Positions 37,268 to 50,215 are shown, counted from the stretch's first letter. The stretch: 64,000 nucleotides of DNA from Roseivirga sp. (GCA_018402485.1 JAGYIY010000001.1:838001-902000); one strand, 5' to 3'. The notes: a model not told the origin generated them from the letters alone. Numbers and translations: made by a program.

Positions 37268-38407
37268 TTACCTTAACAATTCCCTTGAGATTACAATCTT
37301 TTGTATTTCAGATGTTCCCTCATAAATTTGAGTAATTTTGGCATCACGCATCAATCTTTCCACATGGTACTCTTTCACGTAGCCATAGCCTCCATGAATT
37401 TGAACAGCTTCTATCGTAACATCCATGGCCACCTGAGAGGCATACAATTTAGCCATCGCACTTTCTTTTGAGAAGTTCCTTCCCAAATCTTTAAATCGAG
37501 CGGCCTTCAAACACAATAAACGAGCCGCATCAATTTGAGTTGCCATATCGGCCAATTTAAACTGAATTGCCTGATGCTGGCAGATGGGTTTACCAAATGC
37601 CTTGCGTTCTTTGGCATAAGCAAGTGCCAATTCATAAGCACCCGAAGCAATACCCAATGCTTGTGCAGCAATGCCTATTCTTCCACCATTGAGCGTAGAC
37701 ATGGCGAATTTAAATCCAAAACCATCTTCTCCAATCCTATTTTCTTTTGGAACTTTAATATCCTGAAACATCAAGGAATGGGTATCTGAACCTCGGATAC
37801 CTAACTTGTCTTCTTTTTTTCCTACGACAAAACCCTCCATGTCACGTTCTACAATCAGGCAGTTGATTCCTTTATGACCCTTTTCACGATCCGTTTGCGC
37901 TATTACAAGATAGATGGAAGCACTGTTGCCATTGGTAATCCAGTTTTTTGTGCCGTTAAGGAGATAATATTCGCCTTTATCTTCAGCAGTAGTCTTCTGT
38001 GAGGTGGCATCAGAACCCGCCTCAGGCTCAGAAAGACAAAATGCACCAATTTTTTCTCCCGATGCTAATGGTTTTAAGTACTTTTCTTTTTGAGCCTCTG
38101 TACCAAACTTTTCTAGGCCCCAACACACAAGGCTATTATTGACAGACATGCAGACACTCGCTGAGGCATCTATCTTTGAGAGTTCTTCCATGGCTAAAAC
38201 ATAAGATACCGTATCCATTCCGCCGCCATTGTATTGGGTGTCTACCATCATGCCCATAAAGCCAAGATCACCCATCATTTTCACCTGCTCTTTTGGGAAT
38301 TGTTGTTTTTCGTCTCTTTCAATCACGCCTGCTAAAAGCTCATTTTTAGCAAAATCTCTTGCGGCATCTCTTACCGCTAACTGCTCCTCTGTCAATTCAA
38401 AATTCAT
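37268..38407 (-). CDS. acyl-CoA dehydrogenase
   Basis: GAFCLSEPEAGSDATS, YGYVKEYHVERLMRDAKITQIYEGTSEIQKIVISREL. Confidence 0.95.
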   Translation of the reverse strand: MNFELTEEQLAVRDAARDFAKNELLAGVIERDEKQQFPKEQVKMMGDLGFMGMMVDTQYNGGGMDTVSYVLAMEELSKIDASASVCMSVNNSLVCWGLEKFGTEAQKEKYLKPLASGEKIGAFCLSEPEAGSDATSQKTTAEDKGEYYLLNGTKNWITNGNSASIYLVIAQTDREKGHKGINCLIVERDMEGFVVGKKEDKLGIRGSDTHSLMFQDIKVPKENRIGEDGFGFKFAMSTLNGGRIGIAAQALGIASGAYELALAYAKERKAFGKPICQHQAIQFKLADMATQIDAARLLCLKAARFKDLGRNFSKESAMAKLYASQVAMDVTIEAVQIHGGYGYVKEYHVERLMRDAKITQIYEGTSEIQKIVISRELLR

Positions 38408-38463
38408 AGTCTATTTCTTAACTAACGTTTGTTAGGCAAATGTAATAAATTGGCATGAAATTT

Positions 38464-39150
38464 TTAGTCATTTCCTAAAAAGGCCAAGGCGTAGTAAAGC
38501 AGCATGGCCAAAGAGCCTAGAGCTGCCACCAAATATGTGTTTGCTGCAGCATTTAAAGCATCGTCAGCCATTTTATGTTCTTCCCCCGTGGTAATGTTTC
38601 TTTCATTAACCCAAGCTAAGGCACGCCTGGTAGCATCGTATTCTACGGGGAGCGTTATGAATGCAAACAATGTGAAAATGGCATAGGCTGCGACAATGGC
38701 AATGCCAGCAATTTGAAGTGGAATCAGCTGTAAGCCAAAGGAGCTGACCAGCATAGCCATAAAAATGAAGTTAATGACCCTACCACTTACATTTTGCAAA
38801 GGCACAAGTGTTGATCGCATCTGTAAAGGTCCGTATGCCTGGGCATGTTGTATGGCATGGCCACACTCGTGAGCTGCCACGGCCGCCGACATTACCGATC
38901 TTCCACTATAAACTTCTGGGCTCAGGTTGACAGTTTTATCTGCTGGGTTGTAATGATCAGTCAATTTTCCCTGAACAGACACAACCTGTACATCATGAAT
39001 GCCATTATCACTTAGCATTAGTTCAGCCACTTCTTTACCACTGAGCCCTTTTGATAAGCCGATTTGTGAATACTTTTTGAATTTACCTTTGAGCCTGTTT
39101 TGAACAACCCAACTCACTACCATAATGCCAATTACTAATACAAAGAACAT
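38464..39150 (-). CDS. zinc metallopeptidase, YugP-like membrane family
   Basis: AAHECGHAIQHAQAYGPLQMRS, LPVEYDATRRAL. Confidence 0.92.
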   Translation of the reverse strand: MFFVLVIGIMVVSWVVQNRLKGKFKKYSQIGLSKGLSGKEVAELMLSDNGIHDVQVVSVQGKLTDHYNPADKTVNLSPEVYSGRSVMSAAVAAHECGHAIQHAQAYGPLQMRSTLVPLQNVSGRVINFIFMAMLVSSFGLQLIPLQIAGIAIVAAYAIFTLFAFITLPVEYDATRRALAWVNERNITTGEEHKMADDALNAAANTYLVAALGSLAMLLYYALAFLGND

Positions 39151-39154
39151 ATCT

Positions 39155-39631
39155 TTACCTTTTTATTTTTTCAATTAAACTTGATGTAGAATAACCTGTT
39201 ATAAATGCTAAAGTTTTTACCTCACCACCATTGTTAATAACCTCTTGGCTCCCAACGATGTGCTCTACTTCATAGTCACTTCCCTTCACTAAAATATCAG
39301 GAAGTAAAAACGTAATTAAGTCTCGCGGAGTTTCACTTTTGAAAAATACAACTAGATCTACAAAGGACAAAGCGGCCAATAAACGTGCTCGCTCTTCTTC
39401 GGAGTTTATAGGGCGGTTTGGACCCTTCAATTGCTTCACAGAACGATCTGTATTCAAACCAATGACCAATACGTCGCCAAGTGCTTGCGCTTTTTCGAGA
39501 TAATCGATGTGTCCTAAATGAAGTAAATCGAAACAACCATTTGTAAAAACAACCTTTTTACCTGCTTGTTTCCATAAATCTACCTGTTGCTTAGCCTCTT
39601 CTCTCGACTTTATTTTCAGTGCAGTTTTCAA
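39155..39631 (-). CDS. rfaE2: D-glycero-beta-D-manno-heptose 1-phosphate adenylyltransferase-like nucleotidyltransferase
   Basis: [50 protein letters not shown]. Confidence 0.9.
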   Translation of the reverse strand: MKTALKIKSREEAKQQVDLWKQAGKKVVFTNGCFDLLHLGHIDYLEKAQALGDVLVIGLNTDRSVKQLKGPNRPINSEEERARLLAALSFVDLVVFFKSETPRDLITFLLPDILVKGSDYEVEHIVGSQEVINNGGEVKTLAFITGYSTSSLIEKIKR

Positions 39632-40643
39632 TATTTTTATGTCTGGTGATAAAATGAATCATGACAAAACTAATCAGCCCAATTACAATCACTGCAACGA
39701 ACTGTGAGCTATGCATGATGGTAGCAAAAATAATTCCGTCTTCTCGGGGTATGCCATATAGTACTAAAACTCCTGCCACAAAGGCATGAAAAGTAGCAAG
39801 CCCGTTAGGTGTAGGCGAAGCCATACCAAAACTTCCCATAACCAAAATGGCAAAACTAGCCGCCATCCCCAAATTTTCAGTGACCTCGCTTCCAAAGGTT
39901 ATGACATACATCATTAAAAAGTACATAACCCAGATTCCCAAGGTAGCAGACCAAAACTGAAGGTGTTGTTTCATTTTTATGATACTGCCAATCCCAACGG
40001 CAAACTGTCTTAAGAAATACCGGACTTTATCTAAAAATACACTTTGCCTTGCTTTGGCAAAAAAGAAGATAACATAAATAATGATTAAGAAAAGGGTAAT
40101 GCCAATGGCGAGGAACGGCCATTGTGCAGCGATCAAATTTCCTATTTTCTCCTGTCCTTTAATAAGATACGGCTGCAGCACTTCGAATTGCCAAAGGAAC
40201 GTAAAAGCACCGATCAATAGCAAGACGGTGAGGTCAATGATGCGCTCAGTAACCACAGTTCCTAATGAAATTGCAACGGGGATACGATCTGTTTTGTGCA
40301 ATACTCCGCAACGTGATACCTCACCCAAACGAGGAAAAACGGAATTGGCTAGATAGCCAATCATTACGGCGTAAAAAGCATTTTGGGTGGAGGGTTTGTG
40401 ATGAGACACTTTGAGCAAAAGTGTCCAACGATAGGCCCTAAGCAAATGGCTAAAAATAGATAGCAGCACACTAAGGAAAATCCATCGATAATCGAATGCT
40501 CTAATAGCAGACAGGACTTTTTCAATGGGTATGTCATGGAATAAGTACCAAAACAACACGACCGTTACAAACAGCACAATTAAGTATTTGATGAGCGATC
40601 GGTAGTTGAATTTCAAGGAGATTTTTTTCCGTAGTAACTGCAA
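39591..40643 (-). CDS. lysylphosphatidylglycerol synthase TM region / UPF0104-type flippase family
   Basis: Multi-[30 protein letters not shown]; exact start uncertain. Confidence 0.8.
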   Translation of the reverse strand: MQLLRKKISLKFNYRSLIKYLIVLFVTVVLFWYLFHDIPIEKVLSAIRAFDYRWIFLSVLLSIFSHLLRAYRWTLLLKVSHHKPSTQNAFYAVMIGYLANSVFPRLGEVSRCGVLHKTDRIPVAISLGTVVTERIIDLTVLLLIGAFTFLWQFEVLQPYLIKGQEKIGNLIAAQWPFLAIGITLFLIIIYVIFFFAKARQSVFLDKVRYFLRQFAVGIGSIIKMKQHLQFWSATLGIWVMYFLMMYVITFGSEVTENLGMAASFAILVMGSFGMASPTPNGLATFHAFVAGVLVLYGIPREDGIIFATIMHSSQFVAVIVIGLISFVMIHFITRHKNIENCTENKVERRG

Positions 40644-40696
40644 ATGTATACTTAAAGTCTAAAAGTTAGAGGTGTTGATATTTTCTTTTATCCAAA

Positions 40697-41539
40697 TCAT
40701 TTCAGTGGCAAATTATCAATTAAGCGAACACCACCAATTTCGGCTGCCAAACACAGAACGACTGGCTTCTCTAAACGGAGCACTTCCAAAGGTAAAAATT
40801 CATCAGCATAAGCCACCTCAAAGTATTCTAAATGAATGATTTTTTGAGAAGCAAACATTTTTTGCACCTGATCTTTTGCCAAAGCGATACTTTTTTCTGC
40901 TAACAAAATTTTTTGAGCAGCTCGAAGAGCCTGGTGAATCAAGCTTGCCTGTTCCCTTTGCTCTTGGCTTAGCCTAAGGTTTCGAGATGACATGGCCAAA
41001 CCATTTTTTTCCCTTGCTGTAGGGACTTGTTCTATGCTTACAGGAAAACTCAGATCTTGGGTAAGCTTTTCAATGACATAATATTGCTGAATGTCTTTTT
41101 GCCCAAAATAAGCGTAATCGGGTAGGCAAATGTTGAAAAGCTTAGCAATGACCAAAGCCACTCCATTAAAATGGCCGGGCCGGAATTCTCCCTCCATGAA
41201 TTGACCTATTTTGCCGAGTGCCATTTTTAAATGCTCTCCATTAGGATACATTTCTTCTGCTTGCGGGATAAATACTACATCGCAGCCTGTTTCTTCCAAT
41301 TTGGCGAGATCTGCCTCTAAGGTTCTTGGGTAAAAGGCTAGGTCCTCTTTTTTATTGAATTGAGCAGGGTTAACAAAAATACTGGCGATCACTACCTGAG
41401 ATTTTTCCTGGGCTTGCTCTACCAGATTGAGGTGTCCTTGATGCAAAGCACCCATTGTTGGAACCAATCCAATCGTTTTTTTGAATTTCAAGGGTTTGAC
41501 AAAAACCCTCATTTCATCTATGTGTTCAATGATTTTCAT
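40697..41539 (-). CDS. panC: pantothenate synthetase
   Basis: GLVPTMGALHQGHLNLVE, FVNPAQFNKKEDLAFYPRT, DYAYFGQKDIQQYYVI. Confidence 0.96.
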   Translation of the reverse strand: MKIIEHIDEMRVFVKPLKFKKTIGLVPTMGALHQGHLNLVEQAQEKSQVVIASIFVNPAQFNKKEDLAFYPRTLEADLAKLEETGCDVVFIPQAEEMYPNGEHLKMALGKIGQFMEGEFRPGHFNGVALVIAKLFNICLPDYAYFGQKDIQQYYVIEKLTQDLSFPVSIEQVPTAREKNGLAMSSRNLRLSQEQREQASLIHQALRAAQKILLAEKSIALAKDQVQKMFASQKIIHLEYFEVAYADEFLPLEVLRLEKPVVLCLAAEIGGVRLIDNLPLK

Positions 41540-41624
41540 TGTGGTTTAACCATTATTAACGGCATAAGGTAAGTCATCTCCTGCCTTTTTCCTTAAAATT
41601 GACGGAAAATTGGCCGAATATCCG

Positions 41625-41632
41625 TACTTTTG
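41625..41632 (+). promoter_or_regulatory. putative -7 element TACTTTTG of the starch-synthase-like/DUF4270 unit
   Basis: TACTTTTG with TTG about 23 nt upstream. Confidence 0.45.
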
Positions 41633-41673
41633 TGCTTCTTTTAGCAAAGAGGTTTCATTAAATTCCATTAGAT

Positions 41674-42486
41674 ATGTCAAAATTAAGGATACTGTACGTA
41701 GCAAGCGAAATTAATCCGTTTCTTCAAACATCAGCCGTAGCCGATTTCGTAAGAAAACTACCTCAGGCCATGCAAGAGCGAGGGATGGAAATAAGGATTT
41801 TAGTTCCCCGCTTTGGTTTAATCAATGAGAGGAAGAACAGATTGCACGAAGTAGTAAGGCTATCGGGCATCAATATTGCAGTTGGGGAGGAGGAAAAGCC
41901 TTTGGTAATCAAAGTAGCTTCTATTCCAAATGCCAAGTTACAAGTTTATTTTATCGATAATGAAGACTATTTTCATAGAAAGTCCGTTTTCTTCGATAAA
42001 GAGAATAACTTTTACGCAGACAATGACGAACGAGCCATTTTCTTCTGTAAGGGTGTGTTGGAAACAGTGAAGAAGTTGGGATGGGCACCTGATATTGTTC
42101 ACTGCAATGACTGGATGACCAGTTTAATACCGTTATACTTAAAAACTACTTACAAAAACGACCCCTTATTTTTGAATACAAAATCGGTATTCACCATTTA
42201 TAACAATGCTTTTGCACACCAATTCAACGATGACTTGCTGGACAAAGTGAAAATGATGGATATTTCTGATAATATGCTTGAAAACTTAAAAACTGCTGAT
42301 TTTGGTGGCTTCATCAAAACGGGTGCACAATATGCAGATGCTGTAATTCGTGCGGAAGAAGATTGTAGTGAGAGTTTAAATCAGTTGTTGGAGGAGATAG
42401 AAAAGAAAAGTACTGTAAGTACAATTGAGAAGGGCGATAACTTTTTAGATTCATACTTTAATTTATACAATGAGCTTGTCGGCTAA
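41674..42486 (+). CDS. starch/glycogen synthase N-terminal-domain (GT5-like) protein lacking the C-terminal catalytic half
   Basis: LRILYVASEINPFLQTSAVADFVRKLPQAMQERGMEIRILVPRFG; 270 aa only. Confidence 0.8.
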   Translation: MSKLRILYVASEINPFLQTSAVADFVRKLPQAMQERGMEIRILVPRFGLINERKNRLHEVVRLSGINIAVGEEEKPLVIKVASIPNAKLQVYFIDNEDYFHRKSVFFDKENNFYADNDERAIFFCKGVLETVKKLGWAPDIVHCNDWMTSLIPLYLKTTYKNDPLFLNTKSVFTIYNNAFAHQFNDDLLDKVKMMDISDNMLENLKTADFGGFIKTGAQYADAVIRAEEDCSESLNQLLEEIEKKSTVSTIEKGDNFLDSYFNLYNELVG

Positions 42487-43771
42487 GATGAAATGTATGG
42501 GGACTTTTTTCATAATAAGTCTCCTTTCTTTTAATGCATGTGAACAGAGTGGAGGGTTTGGATTAGGTGAAGAAAACATCACTCCAGTTGAATTCGTTCT
42601 AGAAGAAGTCGAAGTAACCTCTTCCGTGGTATTATTGGACTCTGTAGTTTCTTCTGATGTGGGAAGAGGCCTTTTTGGTGAGGTTGTTGATGCAGGCTTT
42701 GGAAAATCAGTTTTTACAGCCTACACCGGCCTTTCGGCTAATACCGCCCTTCAACCTGATATCCCAGAAGATGCCGTTTTTGATTCTCTAAAAATAAGAT
42801 TTCAATTAGGATATATTTATGATACCACAGACAATAATAGAGATTTGGAAATTTCCTTTGTGTCCATAGATGAGCCTTTTCCTGATTTAAACTATGAAAA
42901 TACCGATTCCTTTGCCAATGGAAATAGGGTTATTGGTTCAGGAAAAGTTAAGGTCAATACATTGGATTCAATTTATGGCATTGATGGAGATGATAATTGG
43001 GGTAGAGAGATTTTTGAACTGTTGAAGGATAAAGATGAAAAAGTAACTGACCAATCAAATTTCAGGAATTTTTTCCCTGGGTTTGCGATAAAAGCAAAAG
43101 AAGGAACGCAAAATGTTTTTGGATTCAACCCGGGTCAAAATTTTCAAGTTTCTTTTTTCTATAACGAGTCAAATGAGGATAATACCGGACGTATAGCTCG
43201 TGGGTTTACAATGAATGGATCCAGTGTTCCTGCATCCTATAGTTATGAAGCCGATCGTTCTGGTAGTATTATGAGTCTATTGAATGAAACAAGTACCGAA
43301 TTCGATGCCCCATTAAATGGCATTCAAGCGGGTACTGGAATCGTTACAAAACTTGATATCAGTGGTTTAGAAAGTTTTGTGGAGTCTAAAGATAAAATCA
43401 TTATTAATTTGGCTGAACTTACCGTAGGTCCGATTGAAGATTTAGCAGATGGGACCGAACCACCAAATTTTCTTTTCTTGTTTATAACCGATCAAACAAA
43501 CACTCTTATACCGTCGAACCAAGGATTTCGTGCAATTCAGCAAGATGGCGCTAACCCAATCGGTAAAGATTTTCCATTGCAGTTGTTTTATAACCCTGAT
43601 ACTAGAACATATAGCGCTTCCATAACAACCTATGCACAAGCTTATAATCGCGGAGACTTTAGAAGAAATGAGCTTTTTCTCTATCCTTCGAGTATGAACG
43701 TATCATTTGCAAATTTTCTTGTTAACCCAGAAAATATTGGTTTTAAGATTTTCTTTTCAGAAATACGCTAG
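42470..43771 (+). CDS. DUF4270 family lipoprotein
   Basis: Lipobox SFNAC; DSVVSSDVGRGLFGEVVDAGFGKSVFTAYTGLS; located between the GT5-like gene and glmS. Confidence 0.8.
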   Translation: MSLSAKMKCMGTFFIISLLSFNACEQSGGFGLGEENITPVEFVLEEVEVTSSVVLLDSVVSSDVGRGLFGEVVDAGFGKSVFTAYTGLSANTALQPDIPEDAVFDSLKIRFQLGYIYDTTDNNRDLEISFVSIDEPFPDLNYENTDSFANGNRVIGSGKVKVNTLDSIYGIDGDDNWGREIFELLKDKDEKVTDQSNFRNFFPGFAIKAKEGTQNVFGFNPGQNFQVSFFYNESNEDNTGRIARGFTMNGSSVPASYSYEADRSGSIMSLLNETSTEFDAPLNGIQAGTGIVTKLDISGLESFVESKDKIIINLAELTVGPIEDLADGTEPPNFLFLFITDQTNTLIPSNQGFRAIQQDGANPIGKDFPLQLFYNPDTRTYSASITTYAQAYNRGDFRRNELFLYPSSMNVSFANFLVNPENIGFKIFFSEIR

Positions 43772-43810
43772 TTGAATTTTAATTGATAAATTGTCGTAAA
43801 TAAGGAAGAC

Positions 43811-45646
43811 ATGTGTGGAATTGTTGGTTATATAGGTAACAGAGAGGCTTATCCTATCATCATAAAAGGTTTGCAGCGTTTGGAATACAGAGGCTATGAC
43901 AGTGCCGGAGTAGCTTTGCTGAATGGGGAGATGAATGTTTATAAGAAACAGGGAAAAGTAGCCGATCTGCACAATTTTGCTAAAAATGAAAACCTGAAAG
44001 CTCATGTGGGTATAGGCCACACCCGTTGGGCTACACATGGTGCGCCAAGCGATGAAAATGCCCATCCACATATGTCAAACAACGGTCGGCTGGTAATGAT
44101 ACATAATGGCATCATAGAAAATTATGCTGCTTTAAAAACAGACCTAAAGAAAAAAGGGTATACTTTTCAAAGCGAAACAGATACCGAAGTCTTCATCAAT
44201 TTTATTGAGGATATTTACCAAAACACAAAAGTAGATTTACCTGAAGCAGTTCGTTTGGCTCTTACTAAAGTGGTGGGCGCTTATGCCATTGCCATAATTG
44301 ATGTGAATCAACCTGGTCAACTCATCGCTGCCAGAAAAGGAAGTCCCTTAGTAATTGGAATAGGTAAAGGAGAATACTTTCTTGCCTCTGATGCAACTCC
44401 TATTGTGGAATATACAAGTGAAGTGGTATACTTAGACGATGAGGAGATTGCCGTAATGGGCAAGGATGGTTTAAGTATTAAGAACCTAGAGGAGGTGACA
44501 ACTAAACCATATATTCAAACTTTGGATATGGAATTGGAAGCCATTGAAAAAGGAGGGTATGATCATTTTATGCTTAAGGAAATATTTGAACAACCCAAGT
44601 CTATAGGAGATTGTCTTAGAGGTAGGCTTAATGCGGCCGAGGGCAGATTGCATCTGGGAGGTATTAGCGATTATGTGAATAAGGTAATGCATGCCGATCG
44701 TATTTTAATTATTGCCTGTGGTACTTCTTGGCATGCCGGTTTAGTAGCTGAATATATTTTTGAAGATTTTTGTCGAATTCCAGTAGAGGTAGAATATGCA
44801 TCTGAATTCAGATATAGAAACCCAATTGTTGGGGAAAAAGATGTAGTGATTGCTATTTCTCAATCAGGAGAAACGGCCGATACCCTGGCTGCGATTGAAT
44901 TGGCAAAAAGCAAAGGAGCTACAATATTGGGGGTATGTAATGTTGTAGGCAGTTCAATTCCGCGAACAACTCATGCTGGAAGTTACACACATGCAGGCCC
45001 AGAAATTGGGGTTGCAAGTACAAAAGCATTTACTGCTCAAATTTCAGTCTTAACCATGATGGCGCTAATGATTGCGCAAAAGAAAGGTACAATGGCCGAA
45101 AGTGCTTTTAGGAAGATTTTGTTTGAATTAGAGGCTGTTCCTGACAAGGTGGCAAAATGCTTAGACCTTAATGCTCAGATTGAAATCATAGCAGAACAAT
45201 TCAAAGACGCAACAAACTTTCTTTACTTAGGACGAGGTTTTAATTTTCCAGTGGCCCTTGAGGGGGCATTGAAGCTGAAAGAAATTTCATACATACATGC
45301 TGAGGGATATCCCGCCGCAGAAATGAAGCATGGTCCCATTGCCTTAATTGATGAAAACATGCCTGTCGTTTTTATTGCTACGCGTGATAGTTCTTACGAA
45401 AAAATAGTCTCTAATATCCAAGAAGTGAAAGCTAGAAAGGGTAAAGTCATTGCGATTGTAACGGAAGGAGATAAACATATTGTGGAAATGGCAGACCATA
45501 TTATTGAGGTACCCCATGCTAGCGAAGCCATTATGCCTTTGATTTCGGTGGTGCCGTTGCAACTGCTTTCTTACCACATTGCTGTTATGCGGGATTGCAA
45601 CGTAGATCAGCCAAGAAATTTAGCGAAATCAGTTACAGTGGAATAA
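43811..45646 (+). CDS. glmS: glutamine-fructose-6-phosphate aminotransferase (isomerizing)
   Basis: MCGIVGYIGNREA; SQSGETADTLAAIELAK; C-terminal DQPRNLAKSVTVE. Confidence 0.98.
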   Translation: MCGIVGYIGNREAYPIIIKGLQRLEYRGYDSAGVALLNGEMNVYKKQGKVADLHNFAKNENLKAHVGIGHTRWATHGAPSDENAHPHMSNNGRLVMIHNGIIENYAALKTDLKKKGYTFQSETDTEVFINFIEDIYQNTKVDLPEAVRLALTKVVGAYAIAIIDVNQPGQLIAARKGSPLVIGIGKGEYFLASDATPIVEYTSEVVYLDDEEIAVMGKDGLSIKNLEEVTTKPYIQTLDMELEAIEKGGYDHFMLKEIFEQPKSIGDCLRGRLNAAEGRLHLGGISDYVNKVMHADRILIIACGTSWHAGLVAEYIFEDFCRIPVEVEYASEFRYRNPIVGEKDVVIAISQSGETADTLAAIELAKSKGATILGVCNVVGSSIPRTTHAGSYTHAGPEIGVASTKAFTAQISVLTMMALMIAQKKGTMAESAFRKILFELEAVPDKVAKCLDLNAQIEIIAEQFKDATNFLYLGRGFNFPVALEGALKLKEISYIHAEGYPAAEMKHGPIALIDENMPVVFIATRDSSYEKIVSNIQEVKARKGKVIAIVTEGDKHIVEMADHIIEVPHASEAIMPLISVVPLQLLSYHIAVMRDCNVDQPRNLAKSVTVE

Positions 45647-45769
45647 GTTAAAGGTAATACCCTCTACTTCTCTCTGCTCATTTTATTACACCGCAGGCTT
45701 CAAAAAGATTGACTACCCACTTATAAGTTTCATCTATGCCTTATTAATGAAACAAATTTTGGATGTTGA

Positions 45770-48085
<2,316 letters not shown>

Positions 48086-48111
48086 GATGTTAAAATAGCA
48101 TTAAATGAAAA

Positions 48112-48146
48112 GAAAGGCTCTGCTCTGCAGGGCCTTTCTTGTTTTT
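48112..48146 (+). terminator. intrinsic terminator after katG
   Basis: GAAAGGC...GCCTTTC followed by TTGTTTTT. Confidence 0.82.
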
Positions 48147-48347
48147 AAGAATGAAACAAGATGTTAGCATTCCAAACCTTTTATGATTGGTCATAGGTGC
48201 ATTCAATGTAAACCTAAACTTTAGATCTCATCTCAATAAATTGGTGTTTATGACCATGGATAATGGGTGATAACATTGAATAACTCAAACGGATTTTACA
48301 GGCCTAAATCGTTCTATTATGAGCTGTTGGTTGCCGCCATTATAGGA

Positions 48348-48926
48348 TTAACCTTTCGACTTTAATCCTCTGATACGTTTAGGACCAAAGTAAAGCCATA
48401 GCCCTGAGAAAATCAAAATAAATAAACCAATGCCTAGGAAGTTCATAGAGATTAATTTGAATGTGTCAGAAACGATCGACCCATCGTGCAATCGCTCTAT
48501 CCAGTCTGAATTTCGTTTGGCTATGGAAAGCACTTCAAGATTAACAGCGTCTACTTGAACCTCCAAATAACCTTCTGTAAATCGTACTTTTGCCATTCCT
48601 TTATTAGGTCGGTACTCAATTCGGTCTACATGGCTCAGATTTAAGCCTAAAGAATCAACGGCTATAAGTGCTGCTTGAGTAAGCTTTTCAATGGGTTGGA
48701 ATTTTGAAATTTCTATTGAAACTCCTTTCTCAGAAGGGGGCTGAAGCCAATCAATGTTTTTTTTCCAACCTAAAAGAATACCAGTAACAGCACTGATAAT
48801 CAATAAAAGGGCGAGCGTGAGTCCGAGATATCGATGATATAAGCGATAATTTCTAACAGACCTTACTGTTCTCTTTAGCTTCATTTCAATTGATTTTTGC
48901 CAATAAGCATAATTTTCGCAGTTCAT
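48348..48926 (-). CDS. PepSY-associated TM (PepSY_TM-like) protein
   Basis: YHRYLGLTLALLLIISAVTGILLGWKKN, C-terminal TM; likely start MKLKRTVRSV (about 48884). Confidence 0.8.
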   Translation of the reverse strand: MNCENYAYWQKSIEMKLKRTVRSVRNYRLYHRYLGLTLALLLIISAVTGILLGWKKNIDWLQPPSEKGVSIEISKFQPIEKLTQAALIAVDSLGLNLSHVDRIEYRPNKGMAKVRFTEGYLEVQVDAVNLEVLSIAKRNSDWIERLHDGSIVSDTFKLISMNFLGIGLFILIFSGLWLYFGPKRIRGLKSKG

Positions 48927-48940
48927 ACAAGAAAATGATA

Positions 48941-48962
48941 TGTTATGTAAATGTTATGTAAA
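48941..48962. repeat. perfect tandem 11-bp repeat TGTTATGTAAA x2
   Basis: 48941-48951 and 48952-48962; related ATGTTATGT near 49033. Confidence 0.75.
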
Positions 48963-49084
48963 TCGGTATTGACGGTGTATAATAGCTAAAAAGTCAATTA
49001 TGCACGACAATATTTGGTCTAATGTTAATTTAATGTTATGTTTGTATTACCTTGAAAAGGCATTGATGATGTATTAAACTATTT

Positions 49085-49933
49085 ATGCGGTTGAAAAGAG
49101 ATGTTATTTTGGCAATATGGGTGATGGCTTTCGGCCTGTTATCGGTTGCTCATGTCTGTGCTCAACCACAAATTCAAGATCGCAAAACTCATTCACTAGC
49201 ACCTTTTTTGCCTAATGGAAATACGAAAGATATAACGGCCAATTACACAAAATTATTAACGAAACTAGAAAAGAAAAGGGCAAAAAAGCCAGATGAAGCC
49301 TTTTTGAAATCTCTGTTTTATTTAACGCAAAGAAGTATTCTTTCGGAATACAGTAAAACGGCTACTATGCAGCAAACTTTAGAAAAGGGAACTTTTGGAT
49401 GCTTAACAGGTACGGCAATTTATGCCGCATTACTCGAATATTTTGATTTTGAAATTAAAATCATAGAATTACCCAACCACGTATTTTTAATTGTACGTGC
49501 AGATGAACAATCCTACTTATTTGAATCGACGTTGCCGATGGATGGTTTTATGAAAACCAATGAAAAACTAGACGCACTTTTGGAGCAACCTTGGCTGAAT
49601 AGTCGTAATATTTTGTCCTTAGAGGTTGTTGGTAAGTGGTATGATAATGAAACCTTACTTCATGGTTTTACTACGATTGATCTAAATGATTTGGCTGGCT
49701 TACAATTCTTTAATCAGTCCGTGGAGGCTTATCAAAATAAAAAGTACAAAAAAGCAATGGATATGAGCTTCGAAGCCTTTCGTCTTTATCCATCCAAACG
49801 AAGTGAAAATATGATGCAGTTAGTGATCAATAAATTATTAAAACAAGAAGAGATCGATGAAGCTATGAAAGACAAATATTTAAAGACCTATATAAATTTT
49901 ATTAAGTCCAATGAGCTAAGCCAGGTTAAGTAG
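49085..49933 (+). CDS. hypothetical secreted protein, possibly transglutaminase-like
   Basis: Signal peptide; FGCLTGTAIYAALLEYFDFEIKIIELPNHVFLIV resembles a Cys/His transglutaminase-like core. Confidence 0.55.
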   Translation: MRLKRDVILAIWVMAFGLLSVAHVCAQPQIQDRKTHSLAPFLPNGNTKDITANYTKLLTKLEKKRAKKPDEAFLKSLFYLTQRSILSEYSKTATMQQTLEKGTFGCLTGTAIYAALLEYFDFEIKIIELPNHVFLIVRADEQSYLFESTLPMDGFMKTNEKLDALLEQPWLNSRNILSLEVVGKWYDNETLLHGFTTIDLNDLAGLQFFNQSVEAYQNKKYKKAMDMSFEAFRLYPSKRSENMMQLVINKLLKQEEIDEAMKDKYLKTYINFIKSNELSQVK

Positions 49934-50215
49934 GTTTATATGTGGCCATGTTAAAAATTGTATACCTGTGAAGATCGCATTTGTTCGAATTGACCCCACT
50001 CAGCCCTTACAATTATCGAACTATTACACACTTCTTTTGATGCAACTGACGGTAATTAAGCTGAACATTCTACTTTGAGTATGCAATACTTAAGAAAATA
50101 TTTCTTGTGTCAATGCTGATGTAGGGAAAAGAATCGTAACAGCTTTCAAACGAATTAAAAACGAGTAATTCTTTAAGCCGTTGATGCTTTTCTAGCTCCA
50201 AAAGTGAGTTACGTT

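Noticed and set aside
49934-50215. 280-bp convergent gap as a possible ncRNA or mobile remnant
   Set aside because: No promoter, inverted repeat or coding remnant that I could support.
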